Below are positions 36,401 to 41,399 of a stretch of DNA of 64,000 nt, piece by piece (position 1 is the first letter of the stretch; every line of letters begins with the position of its first letter). The translations under genes and the position numbers were made by a program. The DNA comes from Fragum whitleyi (Eukaryota > Mollusca > Bivalvia > Cardiida > Cardiidae): contig OX411543.1 in the NCBI GenBank assembly GCA_948146395.1, forward strand, positions 72,654,948 to 72,718,947, given 5' to 3'. The notes under the pieces were generated by a model. The model saw only the letters and a list, made by a program, of their open reading frames with translations, ran no database searches and had not been told where the DNA came from.

Positions 36401-38826
36401 GACCTTCGATCTGCAAGTCCTGTGTCGTAGGAACTCCAATAATCCTCGTTCCCGATCCAAATTGCAACATTGGTATTTGATCTGTTATAAATTAAGATAT
36501 TTTCAAAGGAATTTACGATTACAAACATGTATGCAGGTTTGATTCTGAACCGACGTTTACAAACATCGAGTCGACAAAGACCGTCAAGCAACCCTCTCAA
36601 CTAAGATCGACCACGCTGTTTTCGTTTAAAATTACAGACTTACTTGGCAGAAATAAGTTTTTGGTCAAAAGTACCCCTAGGAATTTCAAAATTGTCGTTT
36701 ATTTGTTTGTCATTTGTTTAATTTTATGCCACTCGACTTCGATAGCGAGATAAAGAATACATGATCTAAAAATAGATTGTGTAACATAGATACGCGCAGA
36801 AAGTAGACTTGAAGCTTTAATGTTAAAATGAGTATTTTACAAGTTTCTTCGATTTAGAGGATTGCAATTATAAGGGCAGAGTGTCTTTTTCACTACGTTC
36901 ATTGGAGTATAAAGTGTGATTGCCTTAGTACATGGCTTAAACATAACGCCCTACGGGCGTTATTTGCCATGTGCTAAGGCAATTGCACTTTTTACTCCAA
37001 TGAACGCAGTGAAAAAGACACTCATCCCTATATTGATTGAATATCCCAAAGACAATGAAATAAATAGGTTTCAAGGGGGGCAGTTTTGTTTTTAACCCTC
37101 AGAACCCATCTCTGGATCCGCTAGTGCAATGAAAATTCGGCTACCACTGCCATAATTGAAGATATGTGGTAGAAATTTGGCATGTGTGTTCTTCACTAGT
37201 AGATCAACCCATATTATCAAGGGGTTTGTGAAAGACTATTTTCTGAAGGTTACAAATGTATGTTATATATGTGTCTCTATTACTATATTATGCCAATCCA
37301 AAGACAGGACATATTATATGACATAAGGCATCTGGAGTCAGACTGGTGCGGGACTTATACTTCTTTGTCTGGATCAAAACTCTGGCACCTTATGTCAAAA
37401 TGACTTGAAACTTGGCAGTTATGTTTCTTTCATTATGATTGAGTGCAGTGCCGTAAGAATCGTAATAGGTATACTATCTATCTTAATTGTTGAATTATTT
37501 CCCTTTGTTGTTTTTTCATACATGGACATCCAGCAGTGTTCGGGGCATATCTTTTGGCGATTCACAACCATTTAGTCACATTATTTAACCAACTGTTATT
37601 AAAGCTTGTGAAATTAAGATACTTTCAGTTTAAGTTTGTTTGATTATTATATTAGAACTCTTTCTTAGTAACATGCTATTTAATGTTAAACTTCTAGGAC
37701 AGAAGCAGGATTATAAACGATTTTACCTAAACTGTTGATCTCTGAAAAAGTTTGTTCAAATATCAATATCAATATTTTATCAATTTTTCTTTAAAACATC
37801 ATATTTATTCAAATTAAGGATTTAATTATACGCTAATTATTTTTTGTTAAAATCAAGGTCAATGTAATCATTCTTGAATAAGATTATCATTATCTCAGAC
37901 ATGATTTTGTCAGCCCCATTACCTTAGTTAGTAGAGCACCTGACCTCAAAGATTGATATCCTGGGTTCAATTCCCAGGCTGCCACACTAACAAACTAATT
38001 GTCTTTTGGGTGAGACACTTAACCTATGTCTTGAATGTTAAATAGCGCTGGCGGATGTCAACAGTAGTTTCACCATGTATCCTTGCACTTTCCCTCGTAA
38101 CATCTAACCGTCTTCTAGGGGCGTTGCTCATATGGGCATACTCTATGTTACAATGATAAATAATCAGAAATACAATCGGCATTATTTCAAAATTTAAGCC
38201 TATGACTAGGCTGTAAATGATAACAAACTCATCCTTTTGCCTAAACCTTTTCCACATGATACCTTTTTTGATGACCCTCAAGAGAAGAGAGAAAGGAAAG
38301 TATTGAGAAAAATGAAAATGAATTCCTGGTTTCAAGCAATTTCTGCTTTTCCCTCAATGTTTTCTATCCAAAAAAAGACTAAAAAGGATCAACTCTGAAA
38401 CTTCTTTCAATTTGGACCCATCTAAAATTTTGTTGTCTGGTAATGGGTTAACTAGCCTGTACACATTCAAAGAAATTGCAGAATTATGCCCCTTTTCCAC
38501 TCAGATTTAAACACCATCCGACACCTTCAGCCAAATGTGACATCTGCTTGCAATACTCTTGTAAATTGAAAAAAAGGGGCTTGAAAATATCTTTAAAAGC
38601 ATGGCTGAGAGCAAAACAGTTGTAACTGCCTATAAAAATATAGGCAGTTACAGCAGTTTCACACTGAGCCATTGATAATTTCTCAACATTAAAATTCCAG
38701 GAATCTCAGATGAGGCGTGGAGGAGGTACTGTATGCACCGATGACTACAATATCTGGAAATCGTTCCGAGGTTTGATCTCAGCGTACCACGACTGTCAGC
38801 CGTACAGAAAGTGTGTGGAGGTGTAA
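3316..38826 (+). CDS. DNASE2: Deoxyribonuclease II (lysosomal acid DNase), nine coding exons
   Basis: Exons: 3316-3446, 10685-10847, 14030-14110, 15511-15631, 17213-17377, 22642-22839, 25995-26101, 30849-30983, 38701-38826. Together 1,227 bp with no stop, 408 residues. Every intron is GT-AG and all phases agree. The enzyme cuts DNA at acid pH in lysosomes to 3'-phosphate ends and is used to clear DNA of engulfed cells. Family marks: signal peptide (hydrophobic 15-25), PVDWF near 41-45, catalytic HTK at 163-165 and HAK at 344-346 (the two HxK motifs), YGQTFLCIS near 202-210, WTCIGD near 358-363. By analogy with human DNase II the disulfides would be C34-C208, C317-C399 and C360-C379. Human is 360 residues; part of the excess is a 27-residue insert coded by exon 3. 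The start at 3316 has a strong context (AAGATGG); Met14 is an in-frame alternative. Confidence 0.93.
3488..4272 (-). mobile_element. 5'-truncated LINE (non-LTR retrotransposon) remnant, split by a MITE
   Basis: On the minus strand, 4203-4153 encodes a C-x2-C-x7-H-x4-C knuckle (CATCNKLEDEEHFMLHC), the C-terminal zinc motif typical of LINE ORF2 proteins. Taking out the MITE at 3748-4111 and one copy of its 7 bp duplication leaves the frame open to a stop. The 3' end has AATAAA inside GAATAAAATCTTGTATC, ending in a short TCTTGTA repeat at 3488-3510. Upstream of the knuckle one base appears to be missing (frameshift near 4230). Antisense to DNase II, within intron 1. Dead. Confidence 0.75.
3748..4111 (+). 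mobile_element. MITE with CAGGGGTGTGG ends and a 7 bp target duplication (copy 1)
   Basis: The ends are CAGGGGTGTGGAA and CCACACCCCTG (inverted). It is flanked by ATTTTGT at 3741-3747 and 4112-4118. Subterminal ACTTGTCC/GGACAAGT motifs recur, including ACTTGTCCAAGGACAAGT, and there is an inner hairpin near 3935-3972. 364 bp, no coding capacity. Inserted in the LINE remnant. A second copy lies at 30446-30784. Confidence 0.85.
4273..4449. mobile_element. MITE with GGGGCCAACTTATTTCTGACC inverted ends, TA duplication
   Basis: The left end GGGGCCAACTTATTTCTGAC is answered by GTCAGAAATAAGTTGGCCC on the right, with TA on both sides (4271-4272 and 4450-4451). 177 bp. A TA target suggests Tc1/mariner-type mobilisation; that is inference. 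The flanks repeat CTAGATTCTAG, so a slightly different boundary is possible. Confidence 0.75.
4450..4740. other. Intron 1 spacer, nothing recognised
   Basis: Short AT-rich stretch between two MITEs. No feature seen. Confidence 0.4.
4741..4999. mobile_element. MITE, family ending GAGCCTGTGCGTGACATTTCC (copy 1, diverged)
   Basis: Left TGAGCTTGTGCGTGCATGAC is answered on the right by 'GTCATGCACTCGCTCA', with inner CCAACAAT/ATTGTTGG. The same ends flank 56798-57013. The short frames across it are by-products of the element. Confidence 0.6.
5000..5819. other. Intron 1 spacer, nothing recognised
   Basis: AT-rich intron DNA without a convincing frame, RNA gene or complete repeat. Confidence 0.4.
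5820..5887. repeat. Hairpin MITE, AACTGCC subfamily
   Basis: Arms of about 31 bp with few mismatches: 'GTTGTAACTGCCTAT' and 'ATAGGCAGTTACAAC', closed by GGCTCAGTG/CGCTGAGTC and a loop of about 5 nt. The transcribed intron could fold it into a long hairpin. Confidence 0.8.
6120..6187. repeat. Hairpin MITE, AAGTGCC subfamily
   Basis: 'TTTTAAGTGCCTAT' mirrors 'ATAGGCACTTACAA', bounded by GGGTCAGTG and AACTGACGCC. Same family as 1618-1686. Confidence 0.75.
6468..6665 (+). mobile_element. TTAA MITE, CCCTTT family (complete)
   Basis: TTAACCCTTTGCTG at the left and GGAAAGGGTTAA at the right, so TTAA is duplicated (6468-6471, 6662-6665). The inner hairpin 'GAAGAAATTGCTT...AAGCAATTTCTTC' lies at about 6540-6570. 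A reverse-oriented copy with the same ends lies at 23178-23403. TTAA targets and CCC-starting ends recall piggyBac-type elements (inference). Confidence 0.75.
6666..7009. other. Intron 1 spacer, nothing recognised
   Basis: AT-rich; no frame, RNA or full repeat seen. Confidence 0.4.
7010..7072. repeat. Hairpin MITE, AAGTGCC subfamily (diverged)
   Basis: 'TATTGTAAGTACCTAT' faces 'ATAGGCACTTACATTA'. One of four copies crowded into intron 1. Confidence 0.65.
7119..7192. repeat. Hairpin MITE, AACTGCC subfamily
   Basis: 'CAATTGTAACTGCCTATA' faces 'AAGCAGTTACAACAG', bounded by GACTCATTG and GGGCTGAACC. Only about 46 bp after the previous copy. Confidence 0.65.
7562..8387 (+). repeat. Modular element, CCACTGGC family, 3'-truncated
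   Basis: Opens TAGCTCCACTGGCCAAAGG with a hairpin (CCACTGGCC...GGCCACTGG), then a CGTCCGTC-rich spacer, then inner units around 'AATGATCCTTGG', 'CAGTCTACAAAAA' and 'TTATGGGCGGAGGTC'. Stops at CTAGTTTA without the right-end hairpin found at 22392 and 40602. No coding frame. Confidence 0.75.
8418..8620 (+). mobile_element. TTAA MITE, CCCTTT family (degraded)
   Basis: Left end TTAACCCTTTTATG and the inner hairpin 'GAAGAAATTGCTTG...GATTTCTTC' near 8542-8575 match the family. The right end is eroded. Confidence 0.5.
8650..8765. repeat. 30-bp minisatellite, about 3.7 units
   Basis: Unit theme 'TTGAATTGACTTCTTTTAA' plus 'AATTACCTCT'. Since 30 is a multiple of 3, a repetitive minus-strand frame stays open; I do not read it as a gene. 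Confidence 0.7.
8766..9355. other. Intron 1 spacer with recurrent GACCCC motifs
   Basis: TTTGACCCC or its complement recurs in 8785-9075 at irregular spacing. Otherwise nothing seen. Confidence 0.4.
9356..10421 (+). repeat. Modular element, GCTCACC family, 145-bp units (copy 1)
   Basis: Left end TTTTTAGCTCACCTGAGCAC with hairpin arms GAGCAC/GTGCTC and GCTCACC/GGTGAGC. Then GTCCGTCGTCC-type spacer, then units whose 'GTTTACACTCTAGAGGCC' landmark falls at 9461, 9606, 9751, 9896 and 10041, exactly 145 bp apart. The right end has AGGACCATCATGGTCCT then CTTGTTT. No coding frame. Confidence 0.8.
10425..10535. repeat. ATTGCAATACTAT-rich stretch
   Basis: ATTGCAATACTAT and close variants occur four or five times on both strands in about 110 bp, ending about 150 bp before exon 2. 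Simple-sequence expansion is the likeliest reading. Confidence 0.55.
10685..10847 (+). CDS. DNASE2: DNase II exon 2
   Basis: Completes Trp44 and codes 45-98, starting FIAYKLPHHMN, the family's W-F-x-x-Y-K-L-P motif, and ending LQQIYSAPK. Acceptor TTCACAG, donor AAG|GTAAAT. Ends in phase 0. Confidence 0.93.
11390..12520 (+). repeat. Degraded GCTCACC-type modular elements
   Basis: 'GTGCTCAAGGTGAGCTATTG' near 11430 is a left-end remnant, followed by diverged units ('TCTTCTCCTCTGAAACTA'). A second left end, TTTTTAGCTCACCTGAGCAC, stands at 12370. Boundaries unclear; probably two superposed copies. Confidence 0.5.
12521..14029. repeat. Intron 2 remainder with one dispersed repeat (12764-12842)
   Basis: 12764-12842 carries 'GGACGTTTACGTTCACCAG' and 'CAGATGTTAATAG', found again twice in tandem at 44063-44222. 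The rest is AT-rich with nothing recognised. Confidence 0.5.
14030..14110 (+). CDS. DNASE2: DNase II exon 3: 27-residue insert, possible cassette exon
   Basis: Codes 99-125 with no partial codons (phase 0 on both sides, 81 bp). It begins GKLNVRKDLN and has an N-D-T sequon. The human protein has no counterpart: its sequence goes straight from the segment coded here by exon 2 to that coded by exon 4. Skipping it keeps the frame. Acceptor TATCAACAG and donor AAG|GTTAGA are acceptable. Less certain than the other exons because its content cannot be checked against the family. Confidence 0.65.
14237..14272. repeat. Perfect 14-bp hairpin
   Basis: TAAGATCAGCCTGC and GCAGGCTGATCTTA around an 8-nt loop. 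'CAGCCTGCACA' also occurs in the TTAA MITEs at 2716 and 20841, so this is probably a remnant of such an element. Confidence 0.6.
14319..14372. repeat. G-run and C-run pair
   Basis: A run of eight G near 14322-14330 faces a run of about fourteen C near 14359-14372, about 30 bp apart. It could fold back. Such runs are also error-prone in sequencing. Confidence 0.5.
14590..14880. repeat. AT-rich dispersed repeat, copy 1
   Basis: 'AATTTTCTCAAATTTCA', 'TTAAAG' and 'ATAACAACTT' appear in the same order at 17720-17935. Ends 'AAAAGGGTTAA'. Unclassified. Confidence 0.45.
14975..15125 (-). repeat. Fragment of the GATCTAT modular family
   Basis: 'GTTCTTGTGCACTCC', 'CCATGAGAG' and 'AAAGTTTCAAGTAAATC' follow one unit of the element at 1-510. 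Confidence 0.5.
15511..15631 (+). CDS. DNASE2: DNase II exon 4: first catalytic HxK motif
   Basis: Codes 126-165 plus one base. FYAMYNDELPEP matches the family's LLYNDQPPQP. It ends GHTKG across the splice, giving catalytic His163 and Lys165. A serine/threonine-rich stretch (STSTSKRSSS) precedes the motif. Acceptor TACATTCCAG, donor AAAG|GTTGGA. Confidence 0.93.
15835..15915. repeat. Hairpin core of a CCCTTT-family TTAA MITE
   Basis: GAAGAAATTGCTTGTGACAA closes on CAAGCAATTTCTTC with full pairing. The flanks are diverged. Confidence 0.6.
16735..17140. repeat. Dispersed repeat with the TTGTCGAGGC hairpin, copy 1
   Basis: ATAATTGTCGAGGCTCTGCC pairs with GCCTCGACAATTAT. It is followed by two diverged copies of 'CATACAATACAATAAGTATG' plus 'CTATTTGCCTTG'. 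The same order occurs at 61340-61740. It ends about 70 bp before exon 5. Confidence 0.65.
17213..17377 (+). CDS. DNASE2: DNase II exon 5
   Basis: Codes 166-220 plus one base. GVVGFDDKTAFWLVQSTPKF and AWPSNANYYGQTFLCIS match the human GFWLVHSVPNF and YSWPHSACTYGQTLLCVS. Cys208 is the partner of Cys34 in the family. Acceptor CTCTTCAACAG, donor ATAG|GTCAGT. Confidence 0.94.
17391..17528. mobile_element. Palindromic MITE, AGCCCTGC family (complete), 13 nt after the exon 5 donor
   Basis: AGCCCTGCATTCAGGATGA mirrors TCATCCTGAAGGCAGGGC, and inside 'AAATTATACACAGCTTTGCA' mirrors 'TGCAAAGCTGGGTATAATTT'. The 138-bp element can fold over nearly its full length. Relatives at 45000, 60401 and 61175. Confidence 0.8.
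17720..17935. repeat. AT-rich dispersed repeat, copy 2
   Basis: Same landmarks as 14590-14880 ('AATTTTCTCAAATTTCA', 'AATAACAACTTATT'). Unclassified. Confidence 0.45.
17985..20650 (+). repeat. Interspersed repeat, copy split by a modular element
   Basis: The left part 17985-18254 and right part 20244-20650 match 1725-2003 and 2004-2365 in order: TAGGGTTAATTCA, 'ATTGCATAAAAAG', 'CTCTGTCACTTTT', then 'GACGTTGCCTGGT' and 'CACAAAATTTAA'. It serves as the filled site for the element at 18255-20243. Confidence 0.7.
18255..20243 (+). mobile_element. Modular element, GCTCACC family, 145-bp units (copy 2, complete)
   Basis: Starts TAGCTCACCTGAGCACGAAG and ends GGGCCACTATGGCCCTCTT. Units of 145 bp begin at 18351, 18496, 18641, 18786, 18931, 19076 and 19221, about a dozen in all, each with 'CACTCTAGAGGCCACA', 'TTTGGTCAGAATGATTGTC' and 'TTGGGTCAACTGGGGTC'. 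Inserted between TTTT and GT of the host repeat with no clear target duplication. Terminal hairpins without a target duplication recall Helitron/Helentron non-autonomous elements; I see no protein evidence for that. Confidence 0.8.
20841..21089 (+). mobile_element. TTAA MITE, CCCTTGTCATGCTGA family (complete)
   Basis: TTAACCCTTGTCATGCTGA at the left is answered by TCAGCATGACAAGGGTTAA at the right: 19-bp inverted ends including the duplicated TTAA (20841-20844, 21086-21089). 249 bp, non-coding. Confidence 0.85.
21206..22392 (+). mobile_element. Modular element, CCACTGGC family, 165-bp units (complete)
   Basis: Starts TAGCTCCACTGGCTGAAAGC, ends AAGCCATTCATGGCTTTCTAG. Inner 'TGATCC' landmarks at 21671, 21836 and 22001 are exactly 165 bp apart. 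The right-end hairpin followed by CTAG and T is compatible with a Helitron-type terminus. Lies in intron 5, about 250 bp before exon 6. Confidence 0.8.
22403..22600 (+). repeat. Fragment of a further modular repeat
   Basis: 'GTCTGTCTGTCCATCTGTC' followed by 'GTCACAAGGTCAAGGTCA'. This is the spacer-then-GGTCA layout of the modular families, but without a preserved palindromic end. Confidence 0.4.
22642..22839 (+). CDS. DNASE2: DNase II exon 6
   Basis: Completes Gly221 and codes 222-286 plus one base. KQFLYNYPKVYDH and GGHVTKAPWQRKTLLTSLSG match human KQLTYTYPWVYNY and [29 protein letters not shown] matches SFAKFSKFGDD. Acceptor TTCTTATTACAG, donor GCAG|GTGTGA. Confidence 0.95.
22905..22985. 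repeat. Hairpin core of a CCCTTT-family MITE (diverged)
   Basis: 'GTGGAAAATGAAGAAA' faces 'TTTCTTCATTTTCCA' around a short loop, matching the inner hairpins at 6540 and 15850. Confidence 0.55.
23178..23403 (-). mobile_element. TTAA MITE, CCCTTT family (complete, reversed)
   Basis: TTAACCCTTTCCTGTTTTAC to AGCAAAGGGTTAA with TTAA at both edges. Reverse-complement order of 6468-6665, including the GAAGAAAT-type hairpin and 'TCATAAAATCACAG'. Confidence 0.8.
23547..25114 (+). mobile_element. Modular element, GCTCACC family, 145-bp units (copy 3)
   Basis: Starts TAGCTCACCTGAGCTAGTGC and ends GGGCCAATGGCCCTCTT. The unit landmark TGCACTCTAGAGGCC occurs at 23651 and again at 23796, 145 bp on, and continues for about eight units, decaying at the right. 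Units are a separate sequence subfamily ('CAAGTGGGGTCAAAAATGG'). Confidence 0.8.
25115..25994. other. Intron 6 remainder
   Basis: AT-rich; one imperfect hairpin at 25562-25610 ('TTTGAGGTGAATTTC' against 'GAAATTCATCTCAAA'). No gene seen. Confidence 0.45.
25995..26101 (+). CDS. DNASE2: DNase II exon 7
   Basis: Completes Asp287 and codes 288-322. LYSTWVSPDLKNTLYVETWQ matches human LYSGWLAAALGTNLQVQFW. KLCSNCTG gives Cys317 (aligned with human Cys267), an N-C-T sequon and an extra Cys314. Acceptor TTTTCAG, donor AAG|GTAAAT. Confidence 0.93.
26102..27993. other. Intron 7, first part, nothing recognised
   Basis: About 1.9 kb of mostly low-copy-looking intron DNA, less repeat-rich than the rest. 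No frame, RNA gene or repeat end recognised. Confidence 0.4.
27994..29029 (+). repeat. Modular element, GCTCACC-ended, 'GACAGCTTTCATATT' units, left end eroded
   Basis: Left remnant GTGCTCAAGGTGAGCTATAG; right end GGACCATCATGGTCCTCTT. Units repeat 'CTTCTCTGAAACCA', 'GACAGCTTTCATATT', 'CATCTAGTGGACCTCTACCA' and 'TTGTTCATATCAA'. The same unit type fills 51544-52330. It shares ends, not units, with the 145-bp group. Confidence 0.7.
29030..29700. other. Intron 7, middle, nothing recognised
   Basis: AT-rich, no supported feature. Confidence 0.4.
29701..29923 (-). mobile_element. TTAA MITE, CCCTTGTCATGCTGA family (reversed)
   Basis: TTAAACCTTGTCATGCTGAA to TTCAGCATGACAAGAATTAA. The inner 'CAGGTGGTGTAGACTAACAT' is the reverse of the same segment at 2810. 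Ends have a few substitutions. Confidence 0.75.
30065..30438 (+). repeat. Possible modular repeat fragment
   Basis: 'TATGCCTCGGCATTCATA' is palindromic and is followed by 'GTATGTCTGTCCATC', the layout of the modular families. Repeated inner units are not clear. Confidence 0.35.
30446..30784 (-). mobile_element. MITE with CAGGGGTGTGG ends, 7 bp duplication (copy 2, reversed)
   Basis: Begins CAGGGGTGAGAA and ends TTCCACATCTCTG, with GCTAATT at 30439-30445 and 30785-30791. Subterminal CTTGTCC and GGACAAG motifs as in 3748-4111. 339 bp. Ends 64 bp before exon 8. Confidence 0.85.
30849..30983 (+). CDS. DNASE2: DNase II exon 8: second catalytic HxK motif
   Basis: Codes 323-367, phase 0 on both sides. 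TEDHAKWAV carries the second HxK (His344, Lys346), matching human TEDHSKWCV. GAWTCIGDINRQ matches PWTCVGDMNRNQ and gives Cys360. N-T-T is a sequon. Acceptor CTTCACAG, donor CAG|GTAGTT. Confidence 0.95.
31012..34959. mobile_element. 3.95-kb element with about 650-bp inverted arms and ATTCT duplication
   Basis: Left arm about 31012-31665, right arm about 34310-34959, inverted copies with scattered differences. The ends are CACGGGGGGTGATGTCC and GGACATCATCCCCCGTG. ATTCT lies at 31007-31011 and 34960-34964. TCCGATTATG or its complement recurs about eight times in the arms. The middle has no transposase frame and holds a reversed modular fragment (33300-33946). Fold-back, non-autonomous; the mobilising enzyme is unknown. 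Confidence 0.85.
33300..33946 (-). repeat. Reversed GCTCACC-family fragment inside the fold-back element
   Basis: On the minus strand it reads from a worn left end ('GTGATCATGGCGAGCTATTG') through GTCCGTCGTCCG into units with 'GTGCACTCTAGAGGCCAC'. It breaks off at about 33300. It inserted after the fold-back element, or was captured by it. Confidence 0.65.
34980..35600 (+). repeat. Modular element, TACCCCCCACCGACG family
   Basis: Palindromic left end (TACCCCCCAC...GAGGGGGGTA), then GTCTGTCTGTC and CCGTCCGTC, then units of about 130-150 bp with 'GACTCTAACTCAA', 'AATCATGAAACTTT' and 'GTCACATAGGTCAAAGGTCA'. Right end not resolved. Confidence 0.7.
35841..36083. mobile_element. MITE, GTTTTACTAAACTTCTTACGA family (copy 1)
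   Basis: GGGGCCTGTTTTACTAAACT mirrors AGTTTAGTAAAACAAGCCCC, and an inner hairpin pairs 'GGAATTGTCTATAG' with 'GACAATTCC'. About 243 bp. A second copy lies at 62764-62991. Confidence 0.8.
36156..36186. repeat. 31-nt inverted repeat with a one-base centre
   Basis: AATTGTAGACTGTTT and AAACAGTCTACAATT around a single G. Fully paired apart from the centre. No copy seen elsewhere in the window. Confidence 0.6.
36873..37028. mobile_element. 156-bp near-perfect palindromic MITE
   Basis: GAGTGTCTTTTTCACTACG mirrors CGCAGTGAAAAAGACACTC. The symmetry runs to the centre at ATAACGCCCTACGGGCGTTA. TATA-like bases flank both ends, so a TA or TATA duplication is possible. The intron transcript could form a stem of about 70 bp. 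Confidence 0.8.
37029..37907. other. Intron 8 spacer, nothing recognised
   Basis: AT-rich, no supported feature. Confidence 0.4.
37908..37984 (+). pseudogene. tRNA-like sequence (degenerate tRNA or SINE head)
   Basis: TGTCAGC pairs with GCTGCCA at six of seven positions as an acceptor stem. CTGGGTTCAATTCCCAG is a perfect T-arm with a B-box like GGTTCAATTCC. A-box-like TTAGTTAGTAG. The D and anticodon arms pair poorly, so no anticodon is assigned. No tail unit repeated elsewhere was found. Confidence 0.45.
37985..38602. other. Intron 8 end, nothing firm
   Basis: Contains half of a GAAATTGCTTG-type hairpin near 38330 ('CAAGCAATTTC'). The 103-codon minus-strand frame here resembles nothing I know. 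Confidence 0.4.
38603..38670. repeat. Hairpin MITE, AACTGCC subfamily, close to the exon 9 acceptor
   Basis: 'AGTTGTAACTGCCTATA' mirrors 'TATAGGCAGTTACAGC', bounded by GGCTGAGAGC and CACTGAGCC. It ends 30 nt before exon 9, so the branch point is next to or within it. Confidence 0.75.
38701..38826 (+). CDS. DNASE2: DNase II exon 9: C-terminus and stop
   Basis: Codes 368-408 and TAA. MRRGGGTVC matches human QRGGGTLC; IWKSFRGLISAYHDCQPY matches LWKAFQPLVKNYQPC. Cys379 and Cys399 fit family disulfides. The tail after Cys399 adds nine residues with an extra Cys405. Acceptor AAAATTCCAG. No AATAAA within about 200 bp downstream. Confidence 0.95.
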   Translation, partial: ESQMRRGGGTVCTDDYNIWKSFRGLISAYHDCQPYRKCVEV

Positions 38827-39555
38827 TCTACATGAAATCTACGTGCCATAGTGATAACTGATCTGCAATTTGTTGTCTTCCTTATTATATCTCAATAGAC
38901 TTTGAATCTACACACTTAAGAATCTTATTTTGTATATTTTTGATATTCTTCTTACTTTAAATACTTTTAGTGCTCATATACTTGTGCCATTACATGTGTT
39001 TTTAGCTCCACTGGCCAGAGGCCAGGGAACTTTTGTCATGGTGTTATTGGTTCAACTCTGTGTAAACTTTTTTTTAAAAAACATCTCCTCTCAAGCTATT
39101 GGGTTAATTATAACCAAATTTGCTAGAAATGTCCCTTGGGTGACCCTATTCCAAAGTTGTTCAAGATATTTGATTGCTCCACAAAAATGTGTTTGCAGGG
39201 CTGGGCTTATTTTGATGTCTTCAAAAATCATCTCCTCACAAACCATTGAGCTGATTTCAATGAAACTAGGCATGAATGTTCCTTTAATTACTCTTCGGGA
39301 AGATTGATAAAGAATTTTTGATTGACCCCAAATATTTATGTAGCAAGTCAGGGCTTATAAGCTCACCTGTGCACAACATGCTAAAGTGGTGCCTCTAGGA
39401 TAACCCTGAGACTGTGATGTGTTGTCCTTCATCAACAATCTTATTAACTTCCTCTTCTCCTAAACAACTGGGCCAATTTCAATGAAACTTTGCCTAAATG
39501 TTAGTGATTTTCTGATTTGCACAAAAATATAGGCCTGGAAGGGGGTTGCATTTTT

Positions 39556-40602
39556 TAGCTCCACTGGCTGAAAGCCACTGGGGCTATTGTCATGGTGTTG
39601 AGTCCGTCGTGCGTCCGTCCGTCCGTCCGTCCGTCCGTCCGTTCGTGCGTCCGGTCGTAAACTTTTTCTTTAAAAATCTTCTCCTCAGAAACTACTGGAT
39701 GAATTTCAACCAAACTTCACAGGAATGATCCTTGGGTGACCCTCTTTCAAAGTTGTTCAAGAAATTTTGATCCAATGAAATACATGGATTTAATGGGCGT
39801 GGCTAATTTCCAAATATGGTAAAAAGTCAGTTTTCTCAGATTCTAATTGTTGGATTCCAATTAAATTTTACATGGATGATCCTTGGATGACCCTTTATCA
39901 GTCTACCAAAAATTATTGTGATCGGATGATAAATATGGATTTTATGGGCGGAGGTCATTTCTCTATATGTTATATAGTGGAAACTTTGAAAATCATTTTC
40001 TCAGATTCTAATTGATGGATATCAACCAAATTTCACTAAAATGATCCTTCAGTGAACCTTTATCAGTCTACCAAAAATTATTGTGATCAGATGATAAATA
40101 TGGATTTTATGGGCGGAGGTCATTTCTCTATACAATATAGAGTGGAAACTTTAAAAATCATTTTTCTCAGAATGTAATTAATGGATATCAACCAAATTTC
40201 ACTGGAATGATCCTTGAGTGAACCTTTATCAGTCTACCAAAAATTATTGTGATCAGATGATAAATATGGATTTTATGGGCGGAGGTCATTTCTCTATACA
40301 ATATAGAGTGGAAACTTTAAAAATCATTTTTCTCAGAATGTAATTAATGGATATCAACCAAATTTCACTGGAATGATCCTTGAGTGAACCTTTATCAGTC
40401 TACCAAAAATTATTGTGATCGGATGAAAAATATGTATTTTATGGGCAGAGGTCATTTCTCTTTATGTTATAAAGTGGAAAATTTGAAAATCATTTCAACA
40501 TCAGTAAAACCCAAAATATCTTAAAATCTAGTCAGACCTTAGATTTGCTATTTCAAGAATTTCAAGCCTGTGGAGCGACTCAAGCCATTCATGGCTTTCT
40601 AG
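39556..40602 (+). mobile_element. Modular element, CCACTGGC family, 165-bp units (third level)
   Basis: TAGCTCCACTGGCTGAAAGC to AAGCCATTCATGGCTTTCTAG, both ends intact, with a run of (GTCC)n at 39608-39640. Two neighbouring 165-bp units (from about 40126 and 40291) are almost identical. Confidence 0.8.
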
Positions 40603-41399
40603 TTTTACTTTGAAATTTTTTGAACAACATCTTCTCCTGAACAACTTGGAAGATTTCATTGAAACTTAAGTAGAATATCCCTTGGGTGACCCTCTTAAAA
40701 AATTGTTCATAAAATTTTAATTGGCCTTCAAATATGGATGTTGCATAGTGGGGCTTATTTTGTACTCAAACTCTTTGACCAACGTCTCCTCCTGAACCAG
40801 TGGGCAAATTTCAATGAAACTTTATCAGAATGTCACTAGGTGACATTCTAAAAACTGTTTGCAGAATTTTTTGGCTCATGAATATGGGCATGGCAGGGTG
40901 GGGCTTATTTTGAGCCTGAAATCTTTTAACGACATCTCCCTCTGAGCCACATACCTGATTTCAATGAAACTTTACCAGAATGTTCTTTGGGTAACCCTCT
41001 TTAAAAATTGTTAGCAAAGTTTTGATTGGTCTATAGATATGAGCTTAGCAGGGCGGGCCTGATTTTGAGCCTAAAAACTTTGAAGAACATCTTCTAAGTA
41101 ACCAATGAGCCAATTTAAATCAAACTTGGCAGAAATGTTCCATGGTTGACTCTTCTTAATATGAATTTGTGGAATTTTGTTTGACCCCCAAATATGGGCA
41201 TTGCAGGGGCTTATTTTGAGCCCAAAAACTTTAAACCTCTTACCCTCAATAACCAATGCGTAGATTCAAACCTAACTTGGCAGAAATGTTTTATGGGTGA
41301 TCCTCCTCAAAACTAGTTTGCGGAATTTCGATTGACCTCCTAAGTATGGGCCTGGCAGGGCAGGGCTTGTTTTAGCCAAGACATGGCAGGGTGCATATA

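Noticed and set aside
38024..38335. 103-codon minus-strand frame in intron 8
   Set aside because: No family resemblance; antisense within an intron; a length expected by chance in AT-rich DNA of this size.
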